Of a stretch of 64,000 nt of DNA, positions 62,406-64,000 are shown one piece after another. The first letter of the stretch is position 1, and every line of letters starts with the position of its first letter. The notes beneath the pieces are model-generated. The model saw only the letters and a list, made by a program, of their open reading frames with translations, searched no databases and was not told where the DNA came from. Origin of the DNA: Roseomonas elaeocarpi (lineage in GTDB: Bacteria; Pseudomonadota; Alphaproteobacteria; Acetobacterales; Acetobacteraceae); assembly GCF_042433915.1 (NCBI RefSeq), contig NZ_JBHLUN010000010.1, forward strand, positions 275,454 through 339,453. The letters run 5' to 3'. A program made the translations under genes and the position numbers.

Positions 62406-63098
62406 TCAGCCGTCCAGCGCCGCGCGCAGGCGGGCGATCCAGGCGCCGATCGCCTCGGGCTCGGTCTTGAGCGCGGTGCGGTTGACGATGAGGCGCGAGG
62501 TCACGGGCGCGATCACCTCGGTTTCCACCAGCCCGTTGGCGGCCAGCGTGGCGCCGGTCTGCACCAGGTCCACGATCAGCCGCGACAGGCCCATGGCCGG
62601 CGCCAGCTCCATCGCGCCGTTGAGGTGCACGACCTCCGCCTGGATGCCGCGGGCGGCGAAGTGGCGGGCGGCGATGCGCGGGTACTTGGTGGCGACGGTG
62701 ACGGTGCTCCAGCGACTGGGGTCCTCCCCCGCCACCATCTCGGCGGGCTCGGCCACGCTGACGCGACAGGCGCCGATGCGCAGGTCCAGCGGCGCGTAGA
62801 TCTCGGGGAAGTCGTGTTCCATCAGCACGTCGGCGCCGCACACGCCGATCTGCGCCGCGCCGAAGGCCACGAAGGTCGCCACGTCGAAGGAGCGCACCCG
62901 GATCAGGTCGAGGTTCGGGTGGTTGGTCGTGAAGCGCAGCTTGCGGCTGCTCTCGCTGGTGAAATCCGGCTCAGGCTCCAGCCCCGCGCGGGCGAGCAGG
63001 GGCGAGAGCTGCTTCAGGATGCGGCCCTTGGGCAGCGCCATCACGAGGCCGCCTTCCGCGCGCGGGCGGGTGGCGAGGTCGGGGAAGGGCAGGTCCAT
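62406..63098 (-). CDS. hisG: ATP phosphoribosyltransferase, short form
   Basis: A 230-aa enzyme catalysing the first step of histidine synthesis. ATG 63098 has a purine-rich RBS. Motifs include LVMALPKGRILKQ, GVCGADVLME, VATKYPRIAARHF, and the PRPP-binding block GLSRLIVDLVQTGATL. There is no C-terminal ACT-like regulatory domain, so it is a HisG-short form that needs the HisZ regulatory subunit (not in this window). The start lies 4 bp after the murA stop. Confidence 0.95.
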   Translation of the reverse strand: MDLPFPDLATRPRAEGGLVMALPKGRILKQLSPLLARAGLEPEPDFTSESSRKLRFTTNHPNLDLIRVRSFDVATFVAFGAAQIGVCGADVLMEHDFPEIYAPLDLRIGACRVSVAEPAEMVAGEDPSRWSTVTVATKYPRIAARHFAARGIQAEVVHLNGAMELAPAMGLSRLIVDLVQTGATLAANGLVETEVIAPVTSRLIVNRTALKTEPEAIGAWIARLRAALDG

Positions 63099-63102
63099 CG
63101 CG

Positions 63103-64000
<898 letters not shown>

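Overview
The window is high-GC DNA from an alphaproteobacterium, most likely a Rhodospirillales/Acetobacteraceae member (Roseomonas-like; this placement is inference). The evidence is the gene orders rplU-rpmA-obgE-proB and murA-hisG-hisD / infA-maf-rng-yacG, a short-form HisG, a putative FCD-GntR operator, and many 1-8 bp start/stop overlaps.

Region 1 (1-461) is the decayed 3' half of a tyrosine-recombinase gene. Region 2 (549-20368) is an integrated element of about 19.8 kb sitting against the 3' end of a tRNA-Ser(CGA) gene. A 16-bp core is repeated at both ends, and each end also carries a pair of 'GTAGGGACC' arm-type sites. The element holds a P4-type integrase; a lower-GC restriction-modification-like module (adenine MTase, unknown 252-aa protein, convergent PD-(D/E)XK nuclease, HTH regulator); small overlapping genes of unknown role; an AlpA-like regulator; a split primase/helicase (primase N-domain plus Toprim-DUF927); two unrelated iteron-like arrays (TGTTAGA and GTGTCCGC) after the helicase and after a serine recombinase; and cargo of two catalase-like haem proteins with an AraC regulator.

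Region 3 (20.3-29.6 kb) is core chromosome: tRNA-Ser, rplU-rpmA-obgE-proB, an aldo/keto reductase, a Gly/Ser-rich exported protein, an HDAC-like deacetylase, a D-2-hydroxyacid dehydrogenase and a LysR regulator. Region 4 (29.7-39.2 kb) is a sugar-acid catabolic locus: 2-oxoglutarate-semialdehyde dehydrogenase, IlvD/Edd dehydratase, RraA-like aldolase, an orphan binding protein, then a GntR-controlled oxidoreductase plus OtnK-type kinase. Region 5 (39.7-42.2 kb) is a B12-dependent ribonucleotide reductase with an NrdR-box-like palindrome upstream. Region 6 (42.5-49.6 kb) is a tightly coupled peptide-uptake operon: fused two-domain ABC ATPase, binding protein, two permeases, then a P1-family and an M55-family aminopeptidase. 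It looks built for import and hydrolysis of (D-)peptides.

Region 7 (49.6-58 kb) holds tRNA-Phe, a small-molecule kinase plus class-III aminotransferase pair resembling the kinase/phospho-lyase pair of hydroxylysine and phosphoethanolamine metabolism, and a divergent signalling set (GGDEF-EAL protein versus YfiR-like periplasmic protein plus TonB-dependent receptor). Region 8 (58.1-64.0 kb, all minus strand) is housekeeping: murA (cut by the window end), hisG, hisD, infA, maf, rng, yacG.

The most novel-looking material is inside the integrated element: the MTase / unknown protein / nuclease module and the two repeat arrays.
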